NCBI RefSeq assembly: GCF_050459865.1
Contig: NZ_JBCMNM010000021.1
Location: 1 to 64,000, forward strand
From: Rummeliibacillus pycnus_B
GTDB lineage: Bacteria > Bacillota > Bacilli > Bacillales_A > Planococcaceae
Reading direction: 5' to 3'
Length of the DNA stretch: 64,000 bases
Shown here: positions 52,061-60,192 of the stretch, piece after piece
Numbering within the stretch: position 1 is the first letter of the stretch
How the letters are laid out: every line of letters begins with the position of its first letter
The notes under the pieces: model-generated
What the model saw: the letters and a program-made list of their open reading frames with translations, nothing else
The model's database searches: none
What the model was told of the DNA's origin: nothing
Made by a program: the position numbers and the translations under genes

Positions 52061-52450
52061 ATGGAATTAAAAAAGCGTAAAGACCAATGGCTACAACAAG
52101 ATGATGACCGTCTAGCACAAATTGTGCTACAGGCAGTCAGTGAAGGACGCTCGCAATTAGCAGGCTTTCAAGAAGCAGCAGAGGCTTTAGGTAGAACCAA
52201 ACAAGCATGTGGATTTAGATGGAATAAAACATTACGCAAAATACATGAAAAGGATTTAGATAATGCAAAATCTCAGCCAAAACAAATGATGAGAACACAT
52301 TTAAAGCAAGCGTTAACAAGTTTTGATCAATTATCAGAAGCTTATTTTGAGTTGAAAGATGACTATGATCAACTTCAACATAATTACTCGGAACTGATTC
52401 AATGGCTTGAAACTGGTACGCTATATTTAAAAAAGGAAACATCTGAATAG
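52061..52450 (+). CDS. RsfA-family transcription factor (YlbO-like)
   Basis: This 129-residue protein has an N-terminal Myb/SANT-like DNA-binding region (about 1-55, with DDDRLAQIVLQAVSEGRSQLAGFQEAAEALGRTKQACGFRWNKTLR). A C-terminal coiled coil follows (about 85-120). It matches RsfA/YlbO proteins that tune sporulation gene expression. GAGGTG is six bases before the ATG at 52061. The position after rpmF matches ylbO. Its final codons form the 5' half of a terminator stem. Confidence 0.9.
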   Translation: MELKKRKDQWLQQDDDRLAQIVLQAVSEGRSQLAGFQEAAEALGRTKQACGFRWNKTLRKIHEKDLDNAKSQPKQMMRTHLKQALTSFDQLSEAYFELKDDYDQLQHNYSELIQWLETGTLYLKKETSE

Positions 52451-52465
52451 ATGTTTCCTTTTTTC
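52434..52465 (+). terminator. Terminator overlapping the end of the rsfA-like gene
   Basis: GGAAACATCT and AGATGTTTCC form a perfect ten-base stem with a GAAT loop and a T tract. The stop codon lies in the loop and stem. Confidence 0.92.
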
Positions 52466-52509
52466 TCGAAGAAATACAATTATAAATTGCTGATGTTCTA
52501 ATTTTATAG

Positions 52510-52710
52510 AAATTTCCCAAAAGGAAACGTCAATTTATACAACTAAAACAGCATGAGTATCAGCAAGAAATAGATATCTTTAATCTAGCTTCAGAACGAA
52601 TTATAGATGAAATAATAGCATCAGAAAATATTCGAATAGCACTTATTAAACTCTTAGATCATTTAGAGTCAAAGGAAATTCTAACACCATATCGAAAACA
52701 TCCAGTATAA
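52510..52710 (+). pseudogene. Start-less small reading frame (66 codons)
   Basis: An open frame of 66 codons runs from just after a TAG to a TAA. It reads like a real helical protein (QLKQHEYQQEIDIFNLAS near the start, IALIKLLDHLESKEILTPY near the end). It has no ATG, GTG or TTG anywhere. AAAAGGAAA lies inside its 5' part. It is followed by its own hairpin terminator. It is either the 3' remnant of a gene or a small gene using a non-standard start codon. I do not recognise the family. Confidence 0.45.
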
Positions 52711-52717
52711 TAGCTAC

Positions 52718-52748
52718 AAGGTCCGCGTATTTTCGGTGGATCTTTTTT
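52718..52748 (+). terminator. Terminator before panE
   Basis: AAGGTCCGC pairs with GGTGGATCTT using wobble pairs and is followed by T residues. Confidence 0.7.
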
Positions 52749-52776
52749 GAGTAAAGTATAAAGAAGAGGTGTGCAA

Positions 52777-53679
52777 ATGCGTTTTGTTATCGTTGGAGGA
52801 GGAGCCGTTGGACTTGTTATGGCTAATTACCTCGCGCAACTTGGATATCCAGTAGAACTTCTTGTTCATTCAGAAAAGCAACGATCGGCAATTGAAGATA
52901 ACGGTGTTGTATTTACAGATTGTCATGGAAAAAAGAAAGTTCGTCATTTTGTTGTGAGAACAAATTTATCAGAATTACACCAACAAGCAATCTGGATTAT
53001 TGCGGTAAAATATCATCATCTAATGGACTTAAGACCATTATTTAAGCAATTGCCAGAAGAGACAGAACTATTATTTATTCAGAATGGCATTCGACATATC
53101 GAGTTTGCACATAAGCTAAAACAGCATTCAATTTTAATGGGATCTGTGGAATTTGGGGCTGAAAAAGTTGATGATAATAGTGTCATACATCGTGGTAAAG
53201 GCGCTTTGAAAATAGCAAATTATAGAGGTCAACAATTTAATGTGGAAAAGTATTCATCCATTATATCACCTGAATTTCCAATTATAATAATGGATGATTA
53301 CCGTAAAATGTTGTTACGAAAAGCACTATTGAATTGCTTTGTGAATACGCTAACTACAATACTAAGAGTGAAAAATGGTGAACTTATTGAACAACCATTT
53401 AGTTTAAAAATTTTGAAGCAATTATATCAAGAAGTAATGACCGCCTTTCCGGAACTAAAATCTCAGCTTTCGTTTGAGGATGTTTTCAATGTTTGTAAAA
53501 ATACTGCAGAAAACACATCTTCAATGCTTGCGGATTATATGAATGGAAGAGTAATGGAGATTGATACCATAATAGGTGGCATCATCGATTTGGCACAACA
53601 AAAAGGCTGTGCCGTACCTATGCTATCAACTTGTTATTCACTATTACTGGCGATGCAAGAAGGTGGTGTTAGACATTGA
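52777..53679 (+). CDS. panE: 2-dehydropantoate 2-reductase
   Basis: This 300-residue NADPH-dependent reductase makes pantoate from ketopantoate for CoA synthesis. The N-terminal Rossmann motif is IVGGGAVGLVMANYLA. A VKYHH segment follows near 75 and a NGIRHIEF block near 100 in place of the usual QNG motif context. The C-terminal domain has LLRKALLNCFVNTLTTIL. AGAGG is placed seven bases before the ATG at 52777. It corresponds to YlbQ by position and overlaps the DUF3397 gene. Confidence 0.88.
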   Translation: MRFVIVGGGAVGLVMANYLAQLGYPVELLVHSEKQRSAIEDNGVVFTDCHGKKKVRHFVVRTNLSELHQQAIWIIAVKYHHLMDLRPLFKQLPEETELLFIQNGIRHIEFAHKLKQHSILMGSVEFGAEKVDDNSVIHRGKGALKIANYRGQQFNVEKYSSIISPEFPIIIMDDYRKMLLRKALLNCFVNTLTTILRVKNGELIEQPFSLKILKQLYQEVMTAFPELKSQLSFEDVFNVCKNTAENTSSMLADYMNGRVMEIDTIIGGIIDLAQQKGCAVPMLSTCYSLLLAMQEGGVRH

Positions 53680-54068
53680 TGACGATTCTATCCATTTTCT
53701 TGAATATTTTCGTGTTATGTCCGTTTCTCTTTTTAGGGATTCTATATGTAATGTTAAAAAAATTCACTAAAAAAACAGTGAATCACTTTGGTAGGGCTGC
53801 GGATATAACAACCCTTATTTTATTTTTTTCAATACCAGCTACAGTAAAATTTTTTTGGTCCTTTGATATAGGATTTATGGTATTAATTATTGCAATAATC
53901 ATTGCGATGGTGTTTACCATTATTGAATGGAGAATAACAAAGGAAATAGAGATAATACCGTTATTTCGTAAGATATGGCGTTTTTTATTTTTAGCCCTTT
54001 CATCTACATATATTACAGTATTACTTGTGGGAATAGTCCAAAAAATAATCATACATATAGCAATGTGA
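53679..54068 (+). CDS. DUF3397 membrane protein
   Basis: This 129-residue membrane protein has four predicted helices and the family-like segment GRAADITTLILFFSIP near 38-53. It starts within the panE stop codon (TTGATGA), so the two are coupled. A TTG one codon earlier is also possible. It matches the DUF3397 family encoded next to panE and bshC in bacilli. Function is unknown. Confidence 0.82.
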   Translation: MTILSIFLNIFVLCPFLFLGILYVMLKKFTKKTVNHFGRAADITTLILFFSIPATVKFFWSFDIGFMVLIIAIIIAMVFTIIEWRITKEIEIIPLFRKIWRFLFLALSSTYITVLLVGIVQKIIIHIAM

Positions 54069-54097
54069 GCGTATTTTTTTATAAAGCGTAATGTAAA

Positions 54098-54106
54098 TGC
54101 TATACT
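54098..54106 (+). promoter_or_regulatory. Extended -10 promoter of bshC
   Basis: TGCTATACT is an extended -10 element 39 bases before the bshC ATG. It covers an in-frame ATG at 54097, supporting the downstream start. Confidence 0.5.
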
Positions 54107-54144
54107 TCAATATAGTTAACTATCATAGAGGAGTTTACAATATT

Positions 54145-55761
54145 ATGAAACTGGAGCAAATTGAGATTCCTGTAACGAATCCTTTACTAGATGATTATCT
54201 TAATGGGAAATCGTCTTTATTATCATTTTTTCATTATCCGAATAGGGAAGAATCTTTTTCACAACGGTTAAAGGATTTAGAAAATCATCCTATTCGTCGT
54301 AGACAATTAGTATCTATAATTCGTGATTTTATGGAGCCTTTAGAAATCTCTAATAAGGCAGAAGAACATTTACGAGAATTAGAGGATCAAGCGGTAGTTA
54401 TTGTTGGAGGACAACAATCTGGATTATTAACAGGTCCTTTATATTCTGTTCACAAAGCGATTTCAGTAATTTTGTTAGCGAAAGAGCAGCGGGAAAATCT
54501 AGGGGTTCCAGTTGTACCTGTTTTCTGGATAGCTGGAGAAGATCATGATATTGATGAGATTAATCATACATTCACAGCAGTAAACGGGCGTTTAGAAAAA
54601 CATATTTATGGTGAACGCTCGAAAAAGAAAACAATGGCGTCTACCACAAAATTAGATGTTGAAATAACAAGAAAATTCATCAACGAAACTTTTAAACAGT
54701 ATGGAGAGACAGCTTATACTGAAAACTTATTAGCGAAAATTGACGCTATACTACTAAAAAGTACAACATACACAGATTTCTTTGTCCAAATTATGAATTG
54801 GTTGTTTAAAGATGAAGGATTATTATTTATCGATGCTGCCAATCCAAAATTACGTGAATATGAGTCTCCTTATTTCGAAAAATTAGTTCAACATGCAGAA
54901 ACAATTGCAGATGTTGTAACTATTCGAGAAGCGGATCTTGTAGAATTTGGATATGGTACACCAATCGGTGCTACTAAAGAAGCTGCAAATCTTTTCTATG
55001 TAAAAGATGGCGAACGTTTCTTATTAGAACGACATGACGGGAAATTTATTAATCATATGGCAAATGTTCAATTCACAAAAAGTGAAATGCTAGAACTTGC
55101 TAAAGAAAATCCAACTTGTTTAAGTAATAATGTTGTTACAAGACCGTTAATGCAAGATATGGTATTCCCTGTACTTGCGTTTATTGGAGGACCTGGCGAA
55201 CTTGCATATTGGTCTACCTTAAAAGACGCCTTCGAAACGTTAGAAATGAAAGTGCCAGTTTTTGTGCCGCGAATGAATATGACCATTGTCGATCGACAAG
55301 TACAGCAGATACTTGATGAGTTACAAATTTCTGTAGCTGATGCTATTGAAGGAAAAACAACCACTTTAAAATCTTCTTTTGAAAATGAAGTGTATGATGT
55401 CAGTGCAAAAGATGCAATTGAACAAACAAAGCAATTACTGCAAACACAGTATGATGGATTGCAGGAACATTTAAGCAATAGCAATGTTCATTTGGGCAAA
55501 TTGGTTGATAAGAACTTATCGATTCATGAATCACAACTAGACTTCCTAATGCGTAAAATAGAACAAGAAATCTTGTTAAAATATGATGTGAAAATAAAAA
55601 AATATCGTACAATTGAAGATCGTATACTACCAGGTGGTGGTCTTCAGGAGAGAACATTTAATCCATTCCAGTTTATGAACGAATATGGCGAAGATCTTGT
55701 GAAAGATATGATGGCATTACCATTCTCAATGAATGGTAAGCATAATGCAATCTTTTTATAA
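54145..55761 (+). CDS. bshC: Bacillithiol biosynthesis cysteine-adding enzyme BshC
   Basis: This 538-residue enzyme catalyses the last step of bacillithiol synthesis, adding cysteine to GlcN-malate. It has the conserved VVIVGGQQSGLLTGPLYSVHKAISVI block near 85-110, PVFWIAGEDHDIDEINHT near 122-139 and a late coiled-coil region. Length is normal. GAGGAG is about 11 bases before the ATG at 54145. It is the usual gene upstream of mraZ in bacilli. Confidence 0.95.
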   Translation: MKLEQIEIPVTNPLLDDYLNGKSSLLSFFHYPNREESFSQRLKDLENHPIRRRQLVSIIRDFMEPLEISNKAEEHLRELEDQAVVIVGGQQSGLLTGPLYSVHKAISVILLAKEQRENLGVPVVPVFWIAGEDHDIDEINHTFTAVNGRLEKHIYGERSKKKTMASTTKLDVEITRKFINETFKQYGETAYTENLLAKIDAILLKSTTYTDFFVQIMNWLFKDEGLLFIDAANPKLREYESPYFEKLVQHAETIADVVTIREADLVEFGYGTPIGATKEAANLFYVKDGERFLLERHDGKFINHMANVQFTKSEMLELAKENPTCLSNNVVTRPLMQDMVFPVLAFIGGPGELAYWSTLKDAFETLEMKVPVFVPRMNMTIVDRQVQQILDELQISVADAIEGKTTTLKSSFENEVYDVSAKDAIEQTKQLLQTQYDGLQEHLSNSNVHLGKLVDKNLSIHESQLDFLMRKIEQEILLKYDVKIKKYRTIEDRILPGGGLQERTFNPFQFMNEYGEDLVKDMMALPFSMNGKHNAIFL

Positions 55762-55934
55762 CGATTGAACTAGTAAAAGAGAAGGAATCTGCTTAATTTT
55801 TTCTTTAGGTTCTATATCATTTGTTGGTCGAAGTGAAGCAGGTGCATTCATCGAAACAGATTCGTTAGATACTTTCGAAGTATGACCAAATATTTAACGT
55901 AGAATTTATCTTTAATAAAAATGTAATAAAAATC

Positions 55935-55964
55935 AAAAAGCTATCTCATTGAGATAGCTTTTTT
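55935..55964 (+). terminator. Terminator in the bshC-mraZ gap
   Basis: AAAAAGCTATCTCA and TGAGATAGCTTTTT form a perfect palindrome with T residues after. It lies 174 bases after bshC. The stretch 55762-55930 has no convincing gene, and the rest holds the mraZ promoter region. Confidence 0.88.
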
Positions 55965-56130
55965 CTATGAGAAAAGTAACAGTGCAATGGGAAGCTTAAT
56001 AAAAGTATTCTACAAAATACGATTGAACGGCATAAATTATCTATTAACAATTGAAAATGTAGACTGAAACAAGATTTTAAGTACAATTTACACATTTTTA
56101 TAATTTAGCTTGGAATTGTTTATGAATTAG

Positions 56131-56160
56131 TGGTGGAATGTGGGGGAATGTGGTAATCTA
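56131..56160 (+). promoter_or_regulatory. Three MraZ boxes
   Basis: Three direct repeats in exact 10-base register start at 56131, 56141 and 56151 (TGGTG, TGGGG and TGGTA, the first two followed by GAATG). This matches the known MraZ operator layout of TGGGN-like repeats every ten bases. They lie 25 bases before the mraZ ATG and just downstream of a TATAAT near 56099, so MraZ probably autoregulates the dcw operon. Confidence 0.8.
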
Positions 56161-56184
56161 TTTTCATATAGTGGGGTGAGTACC

Positions 56185-56616
56185 ATGTTCATGGGGGAAT
56201 ATCAACATAACATCGATGCAAAAGGCCGCTTAATCATACCAGCAAAATTTAGAGAACATTTCACAGAAGGTTTTGTTATTACTCGAGGATTGGATCAATG
56301 TTTGTTTGGTTATCCTATTGAAGAGTGGAGAAAACTAGAGGAAAAGTTGAAAAAGTTGCCTGTTACAAAAAAAGATGCGCGTGCATTTACACGATTCTTC
56401 TTTTCTGGTGCAACAGAGGTAGAAATTGATAAGCAAGGCCGTATTAACATTCCCATGAATTTACTCTCATATGCCCATGTAGAAAAAGAATGTGTTATTC
56501 TCGGCGTGTCTAACAGAATTGAAATTTGGGCACAGCAATCTTGGCAAGAATATTTTGCAGCATCTGAAGATTCGTTTAACGAGATTGCTGAGAATATGAT
56601 TGACTTTGATATATAA
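56185..56616 (+). CDS. mraZ: Transcriptional regulator MraZ
   Basis: This 143-residue protein has two SpoVT/AbrB-like halves: MFMGEYQHNIDAKGRLIIPAKFRE at the N-terminus and ATEVEIDKQGRINIPMNLLSYA near 79-100. It forms ring-shaped oligomers that bind the repeats upstream of its own gene and control dcw transcription. The ATG at 56185 gives the B. subtilis length, and an earlier in-frame ATG at 56140 lies within the MraZ boxes. It is first gene of the dcw cluster. Confidence 0.96.
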   Translation: MFMGEYQHNIDAKGRLIIPAKFREHFTEGFVITRGLDQCLFGYPIEEWRKLEEKLKKLPVTKKDARAFTRFFFSGATEVEIDKQGRINIPMNLLSYAHVEKECVILGVSNRIEIWAQQSWQEYFAASEDSFNEIAENMIDFDI

Positions 56617-56638
56617 CAACAAAGAGGAGGATTTTCAG

Positions 56639-57577
56639 TTGTTCAATCATACGACCGTATTACTGAAAGAAACCGTAGATGGATTGAACATTCGTCCTGA
56701 CGGTATATATGTGGACTGTACATTAGGTGGTGCTGGCCATAGTGAGTACCTCGTTAGTCAATTATCTAATGAAGGACGCCTCATCTGTTTTGATCAAGAT
56801 TTAACTGCTATTGACAACGCAAAAACCCGTTTAGCTCCGTATATTGATCGTGTAACTTTTGTCCATTCAAACTTCCGCTATCTGAAAGAAGAACTAGCCA
56901 ATTTAGGAATTTCTAAAGTAGATGGGGTTTTATACGACTTAGGGGTTTCATCACCTCAACTTGATAATGCTGAAAGGGGTTTCAGCTACCATCAAGATGC
57001 ACCTCTTGATATGCGTATGGATACAACGGCAGAACTAACTGCTTATCATGTTGTCAATGAGTGGGATTACAACGATTTAGTTAGAATTTTTTACCGTTAT
57101 GGAGAAGAGAAATTTTCAAAACAAATTGCTCGTAAAATTGAAGAGGCAAGAAAAATGCAGCCGATTCAAACTACAGGTGAATTAGTTGAATTGATTAAAG
57201 AGGGAATTCCAGCGGCAGCAAGACGTAAAGGTGGACACCCTGCAAAACGTATCTTCCAAGCAATTCGAATTGCTGTGAATGATGAATTAGGAGCAGCAGA
57301 AGAATCTTTACAACAAGCGATTGATGTTATTAATGTAGGTGGACGAGTTAGTGTCATTACTTTCCATTCGCTTGAAGATCGACTATGTAAAACAATATTC
57401 AAAGAAGTTTCATCATTACCAGAATTACCACCTGGTTTACCAGTTATTCCAGCAGAGTTAGCACCAGCTATAAAACTTGTCACTAGAAAACCGATATTAC
57501 CATCGGATGAAGAACTAGAAGCAAATAATCGCGCACGCTCTGCAAAACTTCGCATTGCTGAAAGAATAAAAGACTAA
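56639..57577 (+). CDS. rsmH: 16S rRNA (cytosine1402-N4)-methyltransferase RsmH
   Basis: This 312-residue SAM-dependent enzyme methylates C1402 of 16S rRNA. It has the HTTVLLKETVDGL N-terminus, the SAM site VDCTLGGAGHS near 27-37, GVLYDLGVSSPQLD near 98-111 and FHSLEDRLCK near 239. TTG start at 56639 is supported by GGAGG eight bases upstream. The longer frame inside mraZ is rejected. It is the second gene of the dcw cluster. Confidence 0.97.
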   Translation: MFNHTTVLLKETVDGLNIRPDGIYVDCTLGGAGHSEYLVSQLSNEGRLICFDQDLTAIDNAKTRLAPYIDRVTFVHSNFRYLKEELANLGISKVDGVLYDLGVSSPQLDNAERGFSYHQDAPLDMRMDTTAELTAYHVVNEWDYNDLVRIFYRYGEEKFSKQIARKIEEARKMQPIQTTGELVELIKEGIPAAARRKGGHPAKRIFQAIRIAVNDELGAAEESLQQAIDVINVGGRVSVITFHSLEDRLCKTIFKEVSSLPELPPGLPVIPAELAPAIKLVTRKPILPSDEELEANNRARSAKLRIAERIKD

Positions 57578-57591
57578 GAGGAGTTGATAAC

Positions 57592-57963
57592 ATGGCACTA
57601 CTAGATCAGAAGGAACAGCATATATACATTCAGCAACCAGACATAACTGAAAAGCTTGTCCCAAAAACTGAATCTAAACCTTTCAAAAATAGAGTCACTA
57701 AAATTGAAAAAGTTCTGATGATTGCAATGGTTGCAGCGATTGCAGTAATAGCTGTAATGAATTTAAATATCCAATCTTCTATCAATAGTACTTCAGTTGA
57801 AATTCAAAAGACTGAAGCAAGTATAGATGAAGTTAAAAAACAAAACTCAGAATTGTCTATGGAAGTAAGTGAACTTTCAGCATATGATCGTATTTGGAAA
57901 AAGGCGAAAGCTTTGGGATTAAAACTCAATGAAAAAAACGTGAAAGCAGTGTCAGGACAATGA
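57592..57963 (+). CDS. ftsL: Cell division protein FtsL
   Basis: This 123-residue bitopic protein has a cytoplasmic N-terminus (1-38), one transmembrane helix (about 41-60), and an extracellular leucine-zipper-like coiled coil (about 61-110). FtsL joins DivIC and PBP2B to activate septal wall synthesis. The sequence is variable in the family. The call rests on topology and position between rsmH and pbpB. AGAGGAG precedes the ATG, and the stop overlaps pbpB by four bases. Confidence 0.92.
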   Translation: MALLDQKEQHIYIQQPDITEKLVPKTESKPFKNRVTKIEKVLMIAMVAAIAVIAVMNLNIQSSINSTSVEIQKTEASIDEVKKQNSELSMEVSELSAYDRIWKKAKALGLKLNEKNVKAVSGQ

Positions 57964-60110
57964 AAAAGAGTAAGTTTCAATGGGGAGCCTCCACGATGCT
58001 AATCATCTATGGGCTCTTATTTTTTTTAATGTTTTTTAGAATTTTCTATATTCAAGTAACTGGCCAGGCAGAAGGTCAAAAATTAGCTGCAAAAGCAACG
58101 GCTAGATATGAAAAAACAAAAACAATTACAGCAGACCGAGGAAATATTTTAGATAAACATGGACAAGTCATTGCTGAAGATGCAATTAGTTATCGTTTAG
58201 TAGCAGTTGTAAATCCCAAGGCATCAAAGGGTACGAAAAAAGTGATGCATGTGGAAAATCCTAAAAAAACAGCAGCCATATTAGCACAATATATTGATAT
58301 GGATGAAGATGAAATCTATAAAAAACTAACACCTAAAAACAAAGAAACTTATCAAGTAGAGTTTGGTTCAGCAGGTCGCGATATTAGTCATGCAACGATG
58401 AAGGAAATTTCAAAACAAGAACTTCCTGGTATTATCTTCATGGAAGATAAAAAACGATTTTATCCAAATGGCACATTCGCTTCCAATTTAATCGGAATAG
58501 CTCGAAAAGATAATGATGACCCGCAAGCACCTGCTGTAGGGAAAATGGGATTAGAATCCATCTATAATAAAGAGCTTTCAGGTGTTAACGGAAGTGTACA
58601 GTACAAAAGTGACTTACTAGGGTATTTATTACCGAATAGCGAGAAAATGGTTCAACCTGCTAAAGATGGAGATAATGTTTATCTAACATTAGATAAGACA
58701 ATCCAAAATTTCCTAGAAGATTCAATGAGTAAGGTGTACAACCAATATAAGCCTAAGTCAATGATTGGTATTGTAGCAGATCCTAAAACGGGTGAAATAC
58801 TAGCAGTTTCTCAACGTCCAACTTTTAATCCACAGACAGGTGAAGGGTTAGATAACAGTTGGATTAACGCAATGACTGAAACTACTCTTGAGCCAGGCTC
58901 AACGATGAAAACATTTACGCTAGCAACAGCAATTGAAGAAGGTAAATGGAACCCTAATGACACGTACCAGTCAGGGCAATATAAAGTATATGACCGTACC
59001 ATTCGAGATGCTAACCAAGTAGGTTGGGGAAGAATTACATATTTAGAAGGGATTCAACGTTCCTCAAACGTTGGTATGGCAAATTTATTAGAAAAAATTG
59101 GTGACAAGACTTTTATTGAGTACATGAAGAAATTTGGTTTTGGTCAAAAAACCGGTATTGATTTACCAAACGAAGCAACTGGTAAGATTTTAGATGAATA
59201 TCCAATTAACCGAGTCACAACTACGTATGGTCAAGGATCTACAGTGACACCAATTCAATTAATTCAGGCAGAAACGGCAATTGCTAATGACGGTAAAATG
59301 ATGCAACCTTATGTAATTGATAAAGTTGTTGATCCAAACACAGGTAAAATTATTAAAGAACATAAGCCGACTGTAAAAGGTAAACCTATTTCAGCAGAAA
59401 CAGCGAAGCAAGTAAGAGAAACATTAGCAACAACAGTTACTTCTGAAAAAGGTACTGCACAAAAATTTGCAAGTAAGGAATACGAAGTAGCAGGTAAAAC
59501 AGGTACTGCTCAAATCCCAAATCCATCGGGTGGTTACTATTGGGGGAAAAATGATTTCCTTTATTCATTCCTAGGTATGGCTCCTGTAAAAGATCCAAAA
59601 TTAATCATGTACATTGCTGTAGAACGTCCAAACTTAGGTGTAACAGAAGTAGGTTCGGAGCCAACCTCAAAAGTATTTAATACGGTAATGGAAAGTAGCT
59701 TAAAGTATTTGAATATCAAGCCTAGTAATACTGTTTCTACAAAGTCCGTTCAAATGGAAGATGTCGTGGGGAAAGAATCGGATGAAGTCATTACAAATCT
59801 AGAGTCCAATAGTATTCAAACAGTTATGATTGGATCTAAAGGTAAAATTACGGATCAATATCCCCAAAAAGGTCAATCGGTATTGCCAAAGAGTCATGCG
59901 TTTATTAAAACATCAGGTAATATATCGATACCAGATTTTAAAGGGTGGTCATTACGAGATATATTAACTTATCAATCTCTTTCTGGTATTGAGATAAAAG
60001 TACAGGGCGATGGATACGTACAATCACAAAATATTAAAGCTGGAACAGTATATGATGGCAATAAAAAATTAGTACTAACATTAAAAAAACCACAAGAACA
60101 ATATAAGTAG
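57960..60110 (+). CDS. pbpB: Penicillin-binding protein 2B (division transpeptidase)
   Basis: This 716-residue class B PBP crosslinks septal peptidoglycan with FtsW. It has an N-terminal transmembrane helix (about 10-30), a dimerisation domain, and a transpeptidase domain. The catalytic motifs are S314-T-M-K, SSN (QRSSNVGM) and K513-T-G. Two C-terminal PASTA-type repeats follow (about 595-716). It starts inside the ftsL stop codon and shares its architecture with the next gene, spoVD. Confidence 0.96.
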   Translation: MKKSKFQWGASTMLIIYGLLFFLMFFRIFYIQVTGQAEGQKLAAKATARYEKTKTITADRGNILDKHGQVIAEDAISYRLVAVVNPKASKGTKKVMHVENPKKTAAILAQYIDMDEDEIYKKLTPKNKETYQVEFGSAGRDISHATMKEISKQELPGIIFMEDKKRFYPNGTFASNLIGIARKDNDDPQAPAVGKMGLESIYNKELSGVNGSVQYKSDLLGYLLPNSEKMVQPAKDGDNVYLTLDKTIQNFLEDSMSKVYNQYKPKSMIGIVADPKTGEILAVSQRPTFNPQTGEGLDNSWINAMTETTLEPGSTMKTFTLATAIEEGKWNPNDTYQSGQYKVYDRTIRDANQVGWGRITYLEGIQRSSNVGMANLLEKIGDKTFIEYMKKFGFGQKTGIDLPNEATGKILDEYPINRVTTTYGQGSTVTPIQLIQAETAIANDGKMMQPYVIDKVVDPNTGKIIKEHKPTVKGKPISAETAKQVRETLATTVTSEKGTAQKFASKEYEVAGKTGTAQIPNPSGGYYWGKNDFLYSFLGMAPVKDPKLIMYIAVERPNLGVTEVGSEPTSKVFNTVMESSLKYLNIKPSNTVSTKSVQMEDVVGKESDEVITNLESNSIQTVMIGSKGKITDQYPQKGQSVLPKSHAFIKTSGNISIPDFKGWSLRDILTYQSLSGIEIKVQGDGYVQSQNIKAGTVYDGNKKLVLTLKKPQEQYK

Positions 60111-60134
60111 TTTCAAAAGAATATAATAGATAAA

Positions 60135-60163
60135 GCATAGCCACCTTTTTGCAATCATACTTT
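60135..60163 (+). promoter_or_regulatory. Sigma-E-like promoter of spoVD
   Basis: GCATAGC, 14 bases, CATACTTT resembles the sigma-E consensus (KMATATW, N14-15, CATACAMT). It is 30 bases before the spoVD ATG. B. subtilis spoVD is sigma-E dependent, which supports this reading. Confidence 0.6.
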
Positions 60164-60192
60164 GAATGTAAAAAGGTGTGATTTGTCGAACA

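Noticed and set aside
55756..55850. Minus-strand 31-codon frame beginning MNAPASLRPTNDIEPK in the bshC-mraZ gap
   Set aside because: The amino acid sequence looks plausible, but there is no ribosome binding site and it overlaps the end of bshC. Too short to support.
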